A model generated the notes under the pieces. It was not told the origin of the DNA. It made no database searches and was given only the letters and a program-made list of their open reading frames with translations. Positions 1-8,987 of a stretch of DNA of 64,000 nucleotides are shown here, piece after piece. Position 1 is the first letter of the stretch, and every line of letters starts with the position of its first letter. This stretch comes from Acinetobacter ihumii. GTDB lineage: Bacteria > Pseudomonadota > Gammaproteobacteria > Pseudomonadales > Moraxellaceae. The position numbers and the translations under genes are program-made. The stretch lies in the NCBI RefSeq assembly GCF_900625095.1, contig NZ_LR130760.1, positions 960,896 to 1,024,895 on the forward strand, read 5' to 3'.

Positions 1-244
1 GCGATACAGCATCATACTCATATAAGCCTTGTTGTGCTTTGGTGGTGGACTTAATATGCCATGTAATCAGTTTTAAACCCAGACTTTGCGCCACTTGCTC
101 AGCAAGCAATGTTTTACCTGTTCCTGGTTCACCTTTCACCAGCAACGGCTTTTGCAAAGCACGTGCAGCTTTCACCGCAAGTTTTAAACTATCGGTGGCG
201 ATATACTGATCTGTTCCAGTAAATTGTTGAGCATCTACAGCCAT
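1..244 (-). CDS. MoxR-family AAA+ ATPase, N-terminal fragment
   Basis: Reading the minus strand from the ATG at 244 gives a protein beginning MAVDAQQFTGTDQYIA and then a clear Walker A motif, GEPGTGKT, at about residues 38-45. The frame stays open to the window edge, so only about 81 N-terminal residues are seen. MoxR-type AAA+ ATPases act as chaperones that help assemble or activate metal- or cofactor-dependent complexes, often with von Willebrand A partners. The partner genes, if any, lie outside the window. It is the last gene of a minus-strand group with the small membrane protein and YcgL gene upstream (23-base gap). The family call rests on the P-loop and flanking sequence only; another AAA+ subfamily is possible. 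Confidence 0.75.
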   Translation of the reverse strand, partial: MAVDAQQFTGTDQYIATDSLKLAVKAARALQKPLLVKGEPGTGKTLLAEQVAQSLGLKLITWHIKSTTKAQQGLYEYDAVS

Positions 245-267
245 GTTCTAACCTTTTATTTTTTTAC

Positions 268-669
268 TTAAATGGGCGCACTGCTTTTGTCAGCAGAAAT
301 TTTGTTCATGCGATATTTAGACCACAAATAACCAATGACTAGACCAACACCCGTCACCAAAAGAATCAGTGAGGCATTTGCCCACACCAGCGGTTGCTCT
401 TTGGTCAAAATCCCAAAAAGCAAGCCGAAAATGGCAGGGGCAATTTCTGCATTGGCACCATCAGAAACTGTAGGCGTTGCTAAAATAGCAAAAAGAACAA
501 TCCAAGTGATCCCCCCAATCAAATTAGGTAGACGCTTTGCCACAGCATACCAACACCACAATACAATAATGGTTCCCATCACATATACGGTAACGGCAAT
601 ACTGTCTTCAGGTACTGAATCGAGGGTAGATAATAAACTGTTCCAAATTGTACCAAGTTGTTCAAGCAC
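268..669 (-). CDS. Small integral membrane protein, function unknown
   Basis: 133 residues, with about four hydrophobic stretches (roughly residues 24-44, 50-66, 76-90 and 95-115), a short polar C-terminal tail rich in Lys and Ser, and no signal-peptide cleavage site. It is therefore probably an inner-membrane protein. Its start overlaps the end of the YcgL-family gene by 8 bases, which implies translational coupling, and the MoxR ATPase gene follows after 23 bases. I do not recognise a family. The context suggests a three-gene operon (YcgL protein, membrane protein, AAA+ ATPase), but no function follows from that. Confidence 0.75.
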   Translation of the reverse strand: MLEQLGTIWNSLLSTLDSVPEDSIAVTVYVMGTIIVLWCWYAVAKRLPNLIGGITWIVLFAILATPTVSDGANAEIAPAIFGLLFGILTKEQPLVWANASLILLVTGVGLVIGYLWSKYRMNKISADKSSAPI

Positions 670-967
670 CTCTTAATCCCTCTGGTTCATCCGTCGGATT
701 AATAAATCCTTCTGGTGGCATTTGAATAAAAAAGCCACTGGTATGTAATGAATCAATCACATGTAACACGTTTACACGCGCCAGTTTACGTGATTGAGAA
801 AGCTCAAGATGCATCACGAATGTAGGACGACCAAAGACCTGACGAATACCTTCAGGAATATTTTCTAAAGGATCTTTAGCTTCGATCTCATCATTTGGAT
901 AGTCTGGACGAGCAATATAAATGTACATTTCATCTTTTTTGCTCGATCTATAAATATCACAGTGCAT
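662..967 (-). CDS. YcgL domain-containing protein
   Basis: 101 residues beginning [18 protein letters not shown]. The start matches the YcgL family, small gammaproteobacterial proteins with a conserved N-terminal 'IYRS-K...YLY' strand, a 'P..IR..FG.P..VM.L.L' core and a variable C-terminus; here [20 protein letters not shown] is at about residues 38-57. The molecular function of the family is not settled. In many gammaproteobacteria ycgL lies beside rnd, and here RNase D follows upstream on the same strand after a 250-base gap, which supports the call. Its 3' end overlaps the start of the membrane protein gene by 8 bases. Confidence 0.8.
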   Translation of the reverse strand: MHCDIYRSSKKDEMYIYIARPDYPNDEIEAKDPLENIPEGIRQVFGRPTFVMHLELSQSRKLARVNVLHVIDSLHTSGFFIQMPPEGFINPTDEPEGLRGA

Positions 968-1077
968 AGTTCACTTAACTCTCATCACTTACTAAAAAGC
1001 ATACATCAAAAAATTGGTCGGGACATTAGCGAATCGTAACCCATCAGTCGTGCTGAAAGATCATTGACGGATATAGT

Positions 1078-2220
1078 CTATCGTTCCACCTGCATTTGCG
1101 TCATCAAAAAATGCTCATCTTCACGCAAAATTTCAATCATGGGTTGAGTTAATTGTGCATAACGCCAACCCATTAAGTAATCTGGCAAATCTTGTTCATC
1201 GCCATGAAAAACGACATGTTGATATAGCGCATTCATCCATTTTTTTCGCAATAGGACTTCTTTGGGAATGTGAGTATTATCCACGACATCTTGAATTAAC
1301 TGCTGCATTTTTATACTGACATGTTCTGAACATTGCTTAATTGGTCGTGCCAAACGTAATGGCCACTCACTCTCTGCGGGTAGAAATTTGAGCAAATCCA
1401 GAATAGTTTTACCATGTTCACGAATGATGTTAGGACGAATATCCTTAATTTGAGAGAGCTGAAAATTATTTTTAGGATTTTTCTCCACCAGATCGATCAT
1501 GGTTGAGTTCTTCAAAATAAAACTACGCGGCTGATTTAAAGCTTTAATCAATTGCTCACGCCATACGCTCAGTTGCTGGAGCTGCATCAGTTGTTTGCGC
1601 GAATGACGATAATTACCAATATCGGTATATAACAAATGAGTAGGTGTTTCTTTGGCAATTTCCTTGGTCAGACTCTGACAGTCTTCCAATACAAATTCAT
1701 ATTGATTTTTTTGCTGTAACTGCTGTTTAAGCTGATCTGCAAGTTGTAACAGATAGATCACATCATTTGCAGCGTAATTCAATTGTTCGGTGGTTAATGG
1801 TCGTGCCAACCAATCTGAACGGGTTTGGTCTTTATCAATTTCAATATTTAAAATGAGTTTCAAGGCATTTTGATAACTCACCTGTAAACCATGTCCTAGA
1901 AAAGACAGTGCAACTTGAGTATCAAATACGTTTTGTAAGGCATCTTGCTGGGCATAGTGATAAATCAGATCTATATCTTCGCCACAAGCATGAAAAATAT
2001 TTTGCTTTGCAGCATATAGCTGTTGCCAAAAAGGCTTTAAATCAAGCGTTGTACCGTCCAACAAATAGATTTGATGATTGACATTCACCTGAAATACACC
2101 CAGCTTAGGCCAAAGCGTATCCACTTTAATAAATTCAGTATCCAAACCATACACTGAACTTTGGTTCATTTGCTCAAGGACGTGAGCAAAATCATCTTGC
2201 TGCTGGATAAAATGAAACAT
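1078..2220 (-). CDS. rnd: Ribonuclease D
   Basis: 380 residues from the ATG at 2220; a TTG at 2238 is an in-frame alternative. RNase D is a 3'-to-5' exoribonuclease that matures tRNA and other stable RNA ends. The DEDD exonuclease domain is plain: Exo I D27-T-E29 in GLDTEF, Exo II around FHACGEDIDLIYHY, and Exo III in NYAANDVIYLLQL, followed by an HRDC region (LMQLQQLSVWREQLIKALNQ). The length equals the usual 375-385 residues. The C-terminal third is more divergent, as usual for this family. A perfect 14-base palindrome lies just upstream of the start. It appears to be transcribed alone. Confidence 0.93.
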   Translation of the reverse strand: MFHFIQQQDDFAHVLEQMNQSSVYGLDTEFIKVDTLWPKLGVFQVNVNHQIYLLDGTTLDLKPFWQQLYAAKQNIFHACGEDIDLIYHYAQQDALQNVFDTQVALSFLGHGLQVSYQNALKLILNIEIDKDQTRSDWLARPLTTEQLNYAANDVIYLLQLADQLKQQLQQKNQYEFVLEDCQSLTKEIAKETPTHLLYTDIGNYRHSRKQLMQLQQLSVWREQLIKALNQPRSFILKNSTMIDLVEKNPKNNFQLSQIKDIRPNIIREHGKTILDLLKFLPAESEWPLRLARPIKQCSEHVSIKMQQLIQDVVDNTHIPKEVLLRKKWMNALYQHVVFHGDEQDLPDYLMGWRYAQLTQPMIEILREDEHFLMTQMQVER

Positions 2221-2242
2221 GTTTTCTCGATTTAACAACTGG

Positions 2243-2256
2243 CGCAGTTAACTGCG
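2243..2256. repeat. 14-bp perfect palindrome ahead of rnd
   Basis: CGCAGTTAACTGCG is self-complementary. It lies 23 bases upstream of the chosen rnd ATG and overlaps the region just before the alternative TTG start. It could be an operator, a short leader hairpin or chance. No T-run follows on either strand, so it does not look like a terminator. Confidence 0.4.
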
Positions 2257-2446
2257 TCCGTATATATAACACTACACGCTCAGTATATTCCACCTAAAGC
2301 ATTATTAATGCTTTAATTTTTATACAAAGTGATGACGATCCGATTCAATACTTTATTTTTTAATTTTTTTTACGAAACGATGGTGCTAATTTTTGTCACT
2401 CAATTCGCCACCTCTGGCACGTTTCACAGTATGAAATAAGAAATGC

Positions 2447-3043
2447 TTATTTCATACGCATACGATTATGCACTGCTTGACTCAAAGTATGACTATCGAC
2501 ATATTCCAATTCGCCACCTTGTGGTACGCCTTGGGCAATACGGGTCATATGAATTGGTAAATGTTTAGTTGCTTCAACCAGATAGTGGGCAGTTGCCTGT
2601 CCTTCTACCGTGGCATTAGTCGCCAAAATAACTTCTTCAATCTGTCCTTCACTTAAACGCTGAATCAGATAGGGAATACCAATTTCTTCAGGACCAATGC
2701 CGTCAAGGGGCGATAAATGCCCACCTAATACATGGTATTTACCGCGAAAACTACCACTTTGCTCAATCGCCATCACATCGGCGGGTGACTCCACCACACA
2801 CAAAAGCTGTGAATCACGATCATTGGATAAACAAATATCACAAATTTCGTTTTCAGTCAGTGAATGACAAATTTTACATTCGTGAATATGTGAAGATGCT
2901 TCATGTAACGCATGGGCAAGACCAAATGCGCCTTCACGGTTTTTCATGAGCAAGTGCAACGCCATGCGTTGAGCCGACTTTGGCCCAACGCTGGGTAAAA
3001 TTCGTAAAGCTTGAACCAACTGTTCAAATCGATCACTAAACAC
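2447..3043 (-). CDS. recR: Recombination mediator RecR
   Basis: 198 residues, starting at a GTG (3041-3043) with an AGAGGA Shine-Dalgarno sequence just upstream. RecR works with RecO (and RecF) to load RecA onto single-stranded gaps. Visible features are the N-terminal helix-hairpin-helix (LPSVGPKSAQRMALHLL), a four-cysteine zinc motif (C56, C59, C68, C71), and a Toprim domain starting at LLCVVESPADVMAIE, with the Walker-like GGELEYVD near residue 176. Size matches the family. It follows the YbaB gene by 36 bases, the widespread ybaB-recR arrangement; in Escherichia coli dnaX also belongs to the group but is absent here. Confidence 0.96.
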   Translation of the reverse strand: MFSDRFEQLVQALRILPSVGPKSAQRMALHLLMKNREGAFGLAHALHEASSHIHECKICHSLTENEICDICLSNDRDSQLLCVVESPADVMAIEQSGSFRGKYHVLGGHLSPLDGIGPEEIGIPYLIQRLSEGQIEEVILATNATVEGQATAHYLVEATKHLPIHMTRIAQGVPQGGELEYVDSHTLSQAVHNRMRMK

Positions 3044-3079
3044 AGAGGTTCCTCTGAAAGAAATGGCTTAATTTCAAAC

Positions 3080-3409
3080 TTAAAATAAGCCTGAAAGACC
3101 CGGTGGTAAACCCATACCTGAATTTGCACCTTTGAGCTTTTCATCGGCAATTGCTTCGGCCTGACGTACTGCATCATTGACGGCGGCAGCAATCAAATCT
3201 TCAATCATATCTGGCTCATCTTGAAGTAGATCAGAACTAATCTCGATACGTTTCACCACAAAACGACCGGTCATAGTGACTTTAACCAACCCATTGCCCG
3301 CTTCTGCCTGAACTTCTGTGGTAGCAAGCTCAGCTTTCGCTTTCTTAACATTGCTTTCCATATCTTTTTGCATGCGCTGTGCTTGCTGCATCAGCATATT
3401 AATATTCAT
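3080..3409 (-). CDS. YbaB/EbfC family nucleoid-associated protein
   Basis: 109 residues from the ATG at 3409, preceded by GGAGAAAACTTG, a clear ribosome binding site; a TTG three bases upstream is less likely. YbaB/EbfC proteins are dimeric DNA-binding, nucleoid-associated proteins. The Met- and Gln-rich N-terminal helix ([17 protein letters not shown]), the central GLVKVTMTG strand and the [15 protein letters not shown] helix are typical. It lies immediately upstream of recR and is probably co-transcribed with it. The Gly- and Pro-rich C-terminus is also normal for the family. Confidence 0.94.
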   Translation of the reverse strand: MNINMLMQQAQRMQKDMESNVKKAKAELATTEVQAEAGNGLVKVTMTGRFVVKRIEISSDLLQDEPDMIEDLIAAAVNDAVRQAEAIADEKLKGANSGMGLPPGLSGLF

Positions 3410-3448
3410 CAAGTTTTCTCCAAAAAATTGAAATGAAATTTACCGAAA

Positions 3449-4639
3449 TCAAATGAGGGCTAAACCACGCTCTAAATCGCGAATAATATCTGAAATATCT
3501 TCAATGCCTACAGATACCCGAATTAAACCTTCCTGAATTCCCGCAGCCTGTTTCGCTTCAGGCGATAATTTACCATGGGTGGTGGTCGCAGGATGAGTAA
3601 TTGTCGATTTGACATCGCCCAAGTTACCCGTAATTGAAATAAATTGGGTATTGTCGATGACTTTCCAAGCCCCTTCACGACCACCTTTAACCACAAAGGA
3701 AACAATCCCACCAAAGCCATGCTGTTGTTTGGCGGCACGTTCATGCCCTATATGTTCAGGCAAACCTGCATAATACACTTTTTCAACTTTTTCATGTTGA
3801 TTCAGCCATTCAGCCAGTTGCTGCGCGTTTTCACAATGTGCTTTCATTCTTAAACGTAATGTTTCCAGACCTTTTAAGAAAACCCATGCATTAAATGGAC
3901 TCATTGAAGGACCCAGTGTACGCACGACCCCAAACACTTCTTCAAGTAATTGATGGCTTCCAGTCACAGCCCCCCCTAAAGCACGTCCCTGCCCATCCAG
4001 ATATTTGGTTGCTGAATATACGACTAAATCTGCGCCCAATTTTAGGGGTTGCTGTAACACTGGCGTACAAAAACTATTATCAACGACCAACATTGCATTT
4101 TGTGAATGTGCAATTTCAGCCAATGCAGGAATATCTGCAATCTCTGCCAGAGGGTTCGATGGAGATTCGATAAATAAAATTTTGGTTTCTGGACGCATAG
4201 CATTTTTCCAAGCATCCAGATCATTTAAATCAACAAAAGTGACGTCGACTGCAAACTTGGCAACATATTTTTCAAACAATGCCACAATTGAACCAAACAC
4301 CGCACGCGAACAAATAACGTGATCGCCCGCTTTTAAAAATGCCATACAGACTGACAAAATTGCGCCCATACCTGAACTGGTAGCAACAACACGTTCTGCT
4401 CCATCCATTGCAGCAAGACGTTTTTCAAACATGGCAACGGTTGGATTGGTAAAACGAGAATAAATATTTCCAGCCACTTCACCAGAAAATTTTGCCGCAG
4501 CTTCTGCTGCATTCTCATACACAAACGACGAAGTTAGAAAAATCGGTTCAGCATGTTCCCCTTCAAAACTGCGAGTATGTCCTGTGCGAATAGCTAAGGT
4601 ATCTAACTGGTATTCTAATTCATCGTTTTGGCTATGCAT
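3449..4639 (-). CDS. metZ: O-succinylhomoserine sulfhydrylase
   Basis: 396 residues from the ATG at 4639 (MHSQNDELEYQLDTLAIRTG); a TTG at 4684 extends the frame by 15 residues but is less likely. It is a PLP-dependent Cys/Met-metabolism enzyme. MetZ makes homocysteine from O-succinylhomoserine and sulfide in methionine synthesis. The SSGMGAI phosphate-binding loop, the VVDNSFCTP strand and the SATKYLDGQGR Schiff-base lysine motif are visible. The enzyme is distinguished from cystathionine gamma-synthase by overall resemblance to MetZ of Acinetobacter and Pseudomonas, which is from memory rather than a search. It appears to be monocistronic and lies 40 bases from the YbaB gene. Confidence 0.87.
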   Translation of the reverse strand: MHSQNDELEYQLDTLAIRTGHTRSFEGEHAEPIFLTSSFVYENAAEAAAKFSGEVAGNIYSRFTNPTVAMFEKRLAAMDGAERVVATSSGMGAILSVCMAFLKAGDHVICSRAVFGSIVALFEKYVAKFAVDVTFVDLNDLDAWKNAMRPETKILFIESPSNPLAEIADIPALAEIAHSQNAMLVVDNSFCTPVLQQPLKLGADLVVYSATKYLDGQGRALGGAVTGSHQLLEEVFGVVRTLGPSMSPFNAWVFLKGLETLRLRMKAHCENAQQLAEWLNQHEKVEKVYYAGLPEHIGHERAAKQQHGFGGIVSFVVKGGREGAWKVIDNTQFISITGNLGDVKSTITHPATTTHGKLSPEAKQAAGIQEGLIRVSVGIEDISDIIRDLERGLALI

Positions 4640-4773
4640 TGCTCTATTCTCAGTCAAAAGACCGCTCAATTGGGAAACTGCCAATATTTTGAGCGTCTAG
4701 GGTATTTAAGGTCAAGGTAAAAGATCAAATTATCGCTTAGACTTCAGTCAAACTTTGTCGGATGAGGAAAAAA

Positions 4774-5880
4774 ATGCAAAGAATGGAGTCATTTAAATCA
4801 GTTATCCATCAACAGCAGATTAAACTCAAGCATCTTTCAGCACGTATTTTCAACGAAAAATCACTTATTTTATCGCAAACCACCCCTTATCAAGTGATTG
4901 CGGAGTTTGAACAAACACAAATTCGTTATTATGCGGCCGCTCAAAAACGTTATAAAGAGCCATTGGTCTTTGTGGCTCCGCTTGCCATTAATATGGCGAT
5001 TTACGATCTTTATCCTTATCGCTCTCTAATTCAATATTTTCAAGGGCATGGTTTTGACGTTTATTTGATCGACTGGGGACGTTTAACCTATCGCGACCGC
5101 CATCTCAATTTCTTATCTTTTATTGGTCAAGCCTTACCAAAATATATTCAAGTCATTCGTGAGCATTCGCAAAGCGATGAAATTTCACTGCATGGCTGGA
5201 GTATGGCTGGAATTTTTGTCTTGCTCTACAGTGCATTAAATCAGCCGAATTATGTTAAAAATTTGATTGTATTGGGCAGCCCGATTGACAGCTATGCCTC
5301 AGGACGTATTGGTAAGCTCTATGAATGGGTGCATAAAAATATTGATCGCAATAAGAAACTTCAGCAACGTATTTATAATGGATTACCAAAACGTTTCATT
5401 CATAGTCCGGGCATTTTAAATGCACTGGGTTTTAAAATTCTTGACCCGAAAGGCTGGATCGTCGGACATATCCAACTACTTAAAAATCTGGAAAATAAAA
5501 AACTGGTTCAGGAACATGCAACGCTTGGAAACTTTTTAAATAACATGATTGATTATCCCGGAGGCATTAATCAGGACATGCTATTTAATGTCTGGCTACA
5601 AAATCCACTTAAACATGGTTCAATTCAACTTAAAAATCAAATCATCGAATTAAAAAATATTCAATCTTCCTTATTGGTGGGCGCAGGTCGTAGTGACCAG
5701 TTGGTTACAGCAGACGCAGTAAAACCACTGACCCAATTGACAAAGAGTAGTGATGTCACGTTTACTCTAATTCCCGGTGGGCATTTAGGGCTCATGTCCA
5801 GTCAGGCCAGTTCAGAAGAATTTTGGCCAATGTTTAAAGATTGGTTAGCACAACGTTCAACACACATCAAAAATGAGTAG
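4774..5880 (+). CDS. PhaC-like alpha/beta hydrolase
   Basis: 368 residues. The ATG at 4774 is chosen because GAGGAA lies four bases upstream; ATGs at 4762 and 4783 are in frame. The overall layout resembles class III polyhydroxyalkanoate synthase subunits: long N-terminal cap, LIDWG motif (about residues 102-106), a lipase-like elbow HGWSMAG, and a C-terminal GGHLGLM with the catalytic His. In true PHA synthases the elbow nucleophile is Cys, while here it is Ser, so a depolymerase, esterase or other acyl-transfer role is more likely than polymer synthesis. It is followed after 3 bases by a 3-hydroxyisobutyrate dehydrogenase-like gene, suggesting co-transcription and a possible 3-hydroxyacid theme. 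Confidence 0.75.
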   Translation: MQRMESFKSVIHQQQIKLKHLSARIFNEKSLILSQTTPYQVIAEFEQTQIRYYAAAQKRYKEPLVFVAPLAINMAIYDLYPYRSLIQYFQGHGFDVYLIDWGRLTYRDRHLNFLSFIGQALPKYIQVIREHSQSDEISLHGWSMAGIFVLLYSALNQPNYVKNLIVLGSPIDSYASGRIGKLYEWVHKNIDRNKKLQQRIYNGLPKRFIHSPGILNALGFKILDPKGWIVGHIQLLKNLENKKLVQEHATLGNFLNNMIDYPGGINQDMLFNVWLQNPLKHGSIQLKNQIIELKNIQSSLLVGAGRSDQLVTADAVKPLTQLTKSSDVTFTLIPGGHLGLMSSQASSEEFWPMFKDWLAQRSTHIKNE

Positions 5881-5883
5881 ATT

Positions 5884-6756
5884 ATGATTCAATCAGTTGC
5901 ATTTATTGGTCTTGGCGCGATGGGTTATCGTATGGCATCGCATTTACCTAAACATTTCGATACAGTTTATGTTTGGAATCGAAATACCGATAAATCCAAG
6001 CAACATGCAACTGAATATGGGACTCAGGCTGTTGATCTGGCTCAAGCAGTACAAGCAGATATTATCTTTTCATGTTTGCCAACCAGCCATGATGTGGAAA
6101 ATCTGATTCAGCAGGTGGAATTAAAATCAGGCAGTATCTGGGTTGACTGTACCAGCGGTGTGCCGGATTCAGCACGTACACTCTCTACACTTCTTAAAGC
6201 CAAAGGCGTTGATTATCTGGATGCACCCGTTAGTGGGCAAACCATCGGTGCCGATAATGCAACATTAACGGTGATGGTGGGTGGAGATCAGCTCGCTTTT
6301 GAAAAAGCATTACCTGCCATTCAGGCTTTTGGCAAACTCATCAAACATGTCGGTACATCTGGAGCAGGTTTTGCAGTAAAAGCCGTGAATAATATGCTGC
6401 TCGCAGTGAACTTATGGTCTGTTGCAGAAGGTTTTACGACCTTAAAAGCGCACGGTGTAAACTTAAATGAAGCCCTCGATTGTATTAATGCATCGAGTGG
6501 TAAAAGTGGTGTCACTGAAACGGTCTTGCCGCAGCGTATTTTAAATCGTAGCTTTCCTGTAACCTTCGGTTTACCACTATTGGCTAAAGATACAGGTATC
6601 GCACTGGATTTAATCCGTGAAGCCAATCTTCCTGCACCTGTGATCGCACTCACTCAAAGCTTAATTCAGGCTGCCAGTGCAACTGCCGAAGACAATAGTG
6701 ACTTTTCGGCTGCCATAAAAATGTATGAATCATGGAGCAAAATAACAATTGAATAA
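5884..6756 (+). CDS. NAD(P)-dependent 3-hydroxyisobutyrate dehydrogenase-family reductase
   Basis: 290 residues, the usual length for beta-hydroxyacid dehydrogenases. The Rossmann motif GLGAMGYRMA is at residues 9-18. The substrate signature DAPVSGQTIGA follows at about residue 117, and the catalytic lysine sits in GFAVKAVNNMLL (K about 167). These enzymes oxidise 3-hydroxyisobutyrate, tartronate semialdehyde or related 3-hydroxyacids, or reduce succinic semialdehyde. The substrate cannot be told from sequence. It is separated from the upstream PhaC-like hydrolase by 3 bases and is probably translated from the same mRNA. Confidence 0.85.
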   Translation: MIQSVAFIGLGAMGYRMASHLPKHFDTVYVWNRNTDKSKQHATEYGTQAVDLAQAVQADIIFSCLPTSHDVENLIQQVELKSGSIWVDCTSGVPDSARTLSTLLKAKGVDYLDAPVSGQTIGADNATLTVMVGGDQLAFEKALPAIQAFGKLIKHVGTSGAGFAVKAVNNMLLAVNLWSVAEGFTTLKAHGVNLNEALDCINASSGKSGVTETVLPQRILNRSFPVTFGLPLLAKDTGIALDLIREANLPAPVIALTQSLIQAASATAEDNSDFSAAIKMYESWSKITIE

Positions 6757-6846
6757 GGATTGATCATTGCTTTTTATTGTAATACCCCTATATTTAGAAA
6801 TAGGTCGTTACATTTATCGATACCGATTGAAAAAGAGGACACTCAT

Positions 6847-7116
6847 ATGAATAAGTTTGCTATTGTACTTTTTACTGGCATGATCACACTTGCTGGAGTT
6901 TCAGTGCATGCTGCAACACCTGAACAAGAGTGTAAACAGCTTCAGGATGACTCTAACCTTATCTATGCAGCAAAAGGTTTCTGCTTTAAAGATCCAGAAG
7001 CCAAGGCAAAATATGGCAATGAAAACTGTCATACCACCAAACCAAAATTTTCAGATAAAGAACAGCAACGTCTTGACCAGATTGCACAGCGTCAGAAAGA
7101 ACTGAACTGTAAATAA
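6847..7116 (+). CDS. Small secreted cysteine-containing protein (YARHG-like)
   Basis: 89 residues from the ATG at 6847, which has AGAGGA about 8 bases upstream. A Sec signal peptide (MNKFAIVLFTGMITLAG, cleavage near VHA-ATP at residue 22) is followed by a 67-residue mature protein with four cysteines. The stretch KGFCFKDPEAKAKYGNENC recalls the YARHG domain, an extracellular domain of unknown role. The cysteines may form two disulfides in the periplasm. It lies 36 bases before the HIT-family gene, but a joint function is not evident. The domain match is by eye and tentative. Confidence 0.65.
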   Translation: MNKFAIVLFTGMITLAGVSVHAATPEQECKQLQDDSNLIYAAKGFCFKDPEAKAKYGNENCHTTKPKFSDKEQQRLDQIAQRQKELNCK

Positions 7117-7152
7117 GATAAAAACATAGTCAGATGTTTGAAGGATAGTAAT

Positions 7153-7566
7153 ATGACCTATGATGATCAGAATATTTTCGCGCGTATTATCCGTGGTGAA
7201 CTACCAGCGATTAAGTTATATGAGGACGATCAAGTACTTGCATTTATGGACATTATGCCGCAAGCAGATGGTCATGCTTTAGTCATTCCTAAAGTTCCTG
7301 CGGTGACTTTATTGGATTTACCGCCTGAAGCTGCTGCCTATACCATTCAAATCGTACAAAAAGTGGCGCAAGCCATGAAAAAAGCACTGGATGTAGAAGG
7401 TATTGTATTGATGCAACTGTCTGGTGAATCTGCGGGGCAAACTGTTCCTCATGTACATTTTCACTTAATTCCAAGTTCAATTCATCAACTGGGTCGTCAC
7501 GCCGCACAAATGGGTGATCAGGAAAAAATTAAACAACTGGCAGAGAAAATTAAAGCGCAACTTTAA
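7153..7566 (+). CDS. HIT family nucleotide-binding protein
   Basis: 137 residues from the ATG at 7153 (GAAGGAT lies about 8 bases upstream; the frame could start at a TTG at 7138). HIT proteins are nucleotide hydrolases or transferases acting on phosphoramidates and dinucleoside polyphosphates such as ADP-X or Ap4A. The N-terminal DQNIFARIIRGELPA and the histidine triad QTVPHVHFHLIP (about residues 96-107) are textbook. Size fits HinT/YcfF-type proteins. A strong stem-loop terminator follows immediately. Confidence 0.92.
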   Translation: MTYDDQNIFARIIRGELPAIKLYEDDQVLAFMDIMPQADGHALVIPKVPAVTLLDLPPEAAAYTIQIVQKVAQAMKKALDVEGIVLMQLSGESAGQTVPHVHFHLIPSSIHQLGRHAAQMGDQEKIKQLAEKIKAQL

Positions 7567-7583
7567 TTAGATCGTCATTCAAC

Positions 7584-7611
7584 AAAAATGGAGCTTCGGC
7601 TCCATTTTTTA
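7584..7611 (+). terminator. Rho-independent terminator after the HIT gene
   Basis: ATGGAGC, a TTCG tetraloop and GCTCCAT form a perfect stem, flanked by AAAA and TTTTTT. Confidence 0.9.
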
Positions 7612-7819
7612 TATAACAACAATAAAATCAATAACTAAAATTCACTCTATTTGATCATTTGTCACCAAACTGTCATGTGTTATTCACCCCTTTGTAACAA
7701 AGTTTATTGATACTGCTTAGCAAGTTGGTGAGCTTCTGTAATTTTTTGTACATAAGCAAACTTAAAAAAATAGTGAACTTAGGCATATGCCACTGAACTT
7801 GTGTTTTGGAGAAATCTCA

Positions 7820-8911
7820 ATGAAAAAATTGCTTATCGCTGCCGCAGTATCAACACTTAGCATCACCGCAGCGCAAGCAGCGCCAACTTTGTACGGTAAA
7901 CTTAATGTTACCTTAGACCAAGTTGATAATAACGATTTTGCAGGCAATGATGTCACTGCACTCAATTCAAATGCTTCACGTATCGGGGTAAAAGGTGAAG
8001 AAAAATTAACAGATAAAGTATCTGCGGTTTATTTGGCAGAATGGGCAATTTCGACAGATGGTTCAGGTTCAGATACCGACTTGAGCATGCGTAACCGTTT
8101 TCTGGGTTTAAAGTTCAATAAAATCGGGACACTAAAAGCAGGTCGTTATGATACTTATCTAAAAACTGCTGCTGGCAATAATCAGGATATCTATAACGAT
8201 CACACGATCTTGGATATGACGGCTGTACTTCATGGTGAAGAGCGTTCAAACAATGCCATTGGTTTTGAAACAGACAAAGAGCTGATCGTACCGGGTTTAC
8301 AATTTAACATCATGGCACAACAAGGTGAAGATTCTAAAACCGATAATACTGCCAATGGTCAGGAGGGTAAGCGTGATGGTTTTGGCGATGGAATCTCAAC
8401 CTCGTTAACCTACGAAAATAAAGATTATGGCTTGGCTGCTGCCATTGCAGGCAATTTCGGGGTTGCAGGAAAATATAATGCTCACAGTCTTTCGGGCATT
8501 TACTCAGATGCAATCCGTATTACAGGATCATTTGATTTTGCAAAAGCTGGTGTAAGCGGTCTGGTATTGGGTGCTTTATGGCAAAATGCCCAACCTACTG
8601 ATGATACTGTGACCACTGGTACGGGTACTGCTTTAAAATCATTTAAGGGCTTGGAAGAAGATGCTTATGCTATTACTGCTGCGTATATCATTCCGTCTAC
8701 CCCATGGAAGATTAAAGGCGAATACCTGGAATCAAATACATCAGTCGATAATCAATCTCACCGTAAAATTTCTCAATATGGTTTAGGCGTAGACTATAAT
8801 TTTAATAAACAAGCCCGTTTTTATGGCGTATTGGCTCAACAAAAACGTGATTGGGTATCAGACGATGACAAGAAAACCGTCGTGGGTGTAGGGATGGAAT
8901 ATAACTTCTAA
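7820..8911 (+). CDS. Gram-negative porin, outer membrane
   Basis: 363 residues from the ATG at 7820, preceded by GGAGA; an upstream in-frame start at 7787 would bury the signal peptide. Signal peptide MKKLLIAAAVSTLSITAAQAA, cleaved near residue 21, then APTLYGKLNVTLDQVD, the usual first strand of general porins. Alternating amphipathic strands run to a C-terminal EYNF, ending in the terminal Phe recognised by the BAM machinery. The RIGVKGEEKL and LKAGRYDTYLK segments match the Gram-negative porin family (16 strands, trimeric). Substrate specificity is unknown. It is probably monocistronic, with a 200-base leader region ahead and a shared terminator behind. Confidence 0.9.
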   Translation: MKKLLIAAAVSTLSITAAQAAPTLYGKLNVTLDQVDNNDFAGNDVTALNSNASRIGVKGEEKLTDKVSAVYLAEWAISTDGSGSDTDLSMRNRFLGLKFNKIGTLKAGRYDTYLKTAAGNNQDIYNDHTILDMTAVLHGEERSNNAIGFETDKELIVPGLQFNIMAQQGEDSKTDNTANGQEGKRDGFGDGISTSLTYENKDYGLAAAIAGNFGVAGKYNAHSLSGIYSDAIRITGSFDFAKAGVSGLVLGALWQNAQPTDDTVTTGTGTALKSFKGLEEDAYAITAAYIIPSTPWKIKGEYLESNTSVDNQSHRKISQYGLGVDYNFNKQARFYGVLAQQKRDWVSDDDKKTVVGVGMEYNF

Positions 8912-8928
8912 TCTCTAAATCGCGACCA

Positions 8929-8970
8929 AATAAAAGGGCACAATCAATGCGTTGTGCCCTTTTATTTTTT
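8929..8970. terminator. Bidirectional terminator between porin and tsaD
   Basis: AATAAAAGGGCACAA pairs with TTGTGCCCTTTTATT around an 8-base loop and is followed by T-runs in both directions. It serves the convergent porin and tsaD genes. Confidence 0.9.
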
Positions 8971-8987
8971 ACTCAATTTTTTTAGTC

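Noticed and set aside
2944..3192. An 82-residue minus-strand frame across recR and the YbaB gene
   Set aside because: It is out of frame with both genes, which have full family matches and ribosome binding sites.
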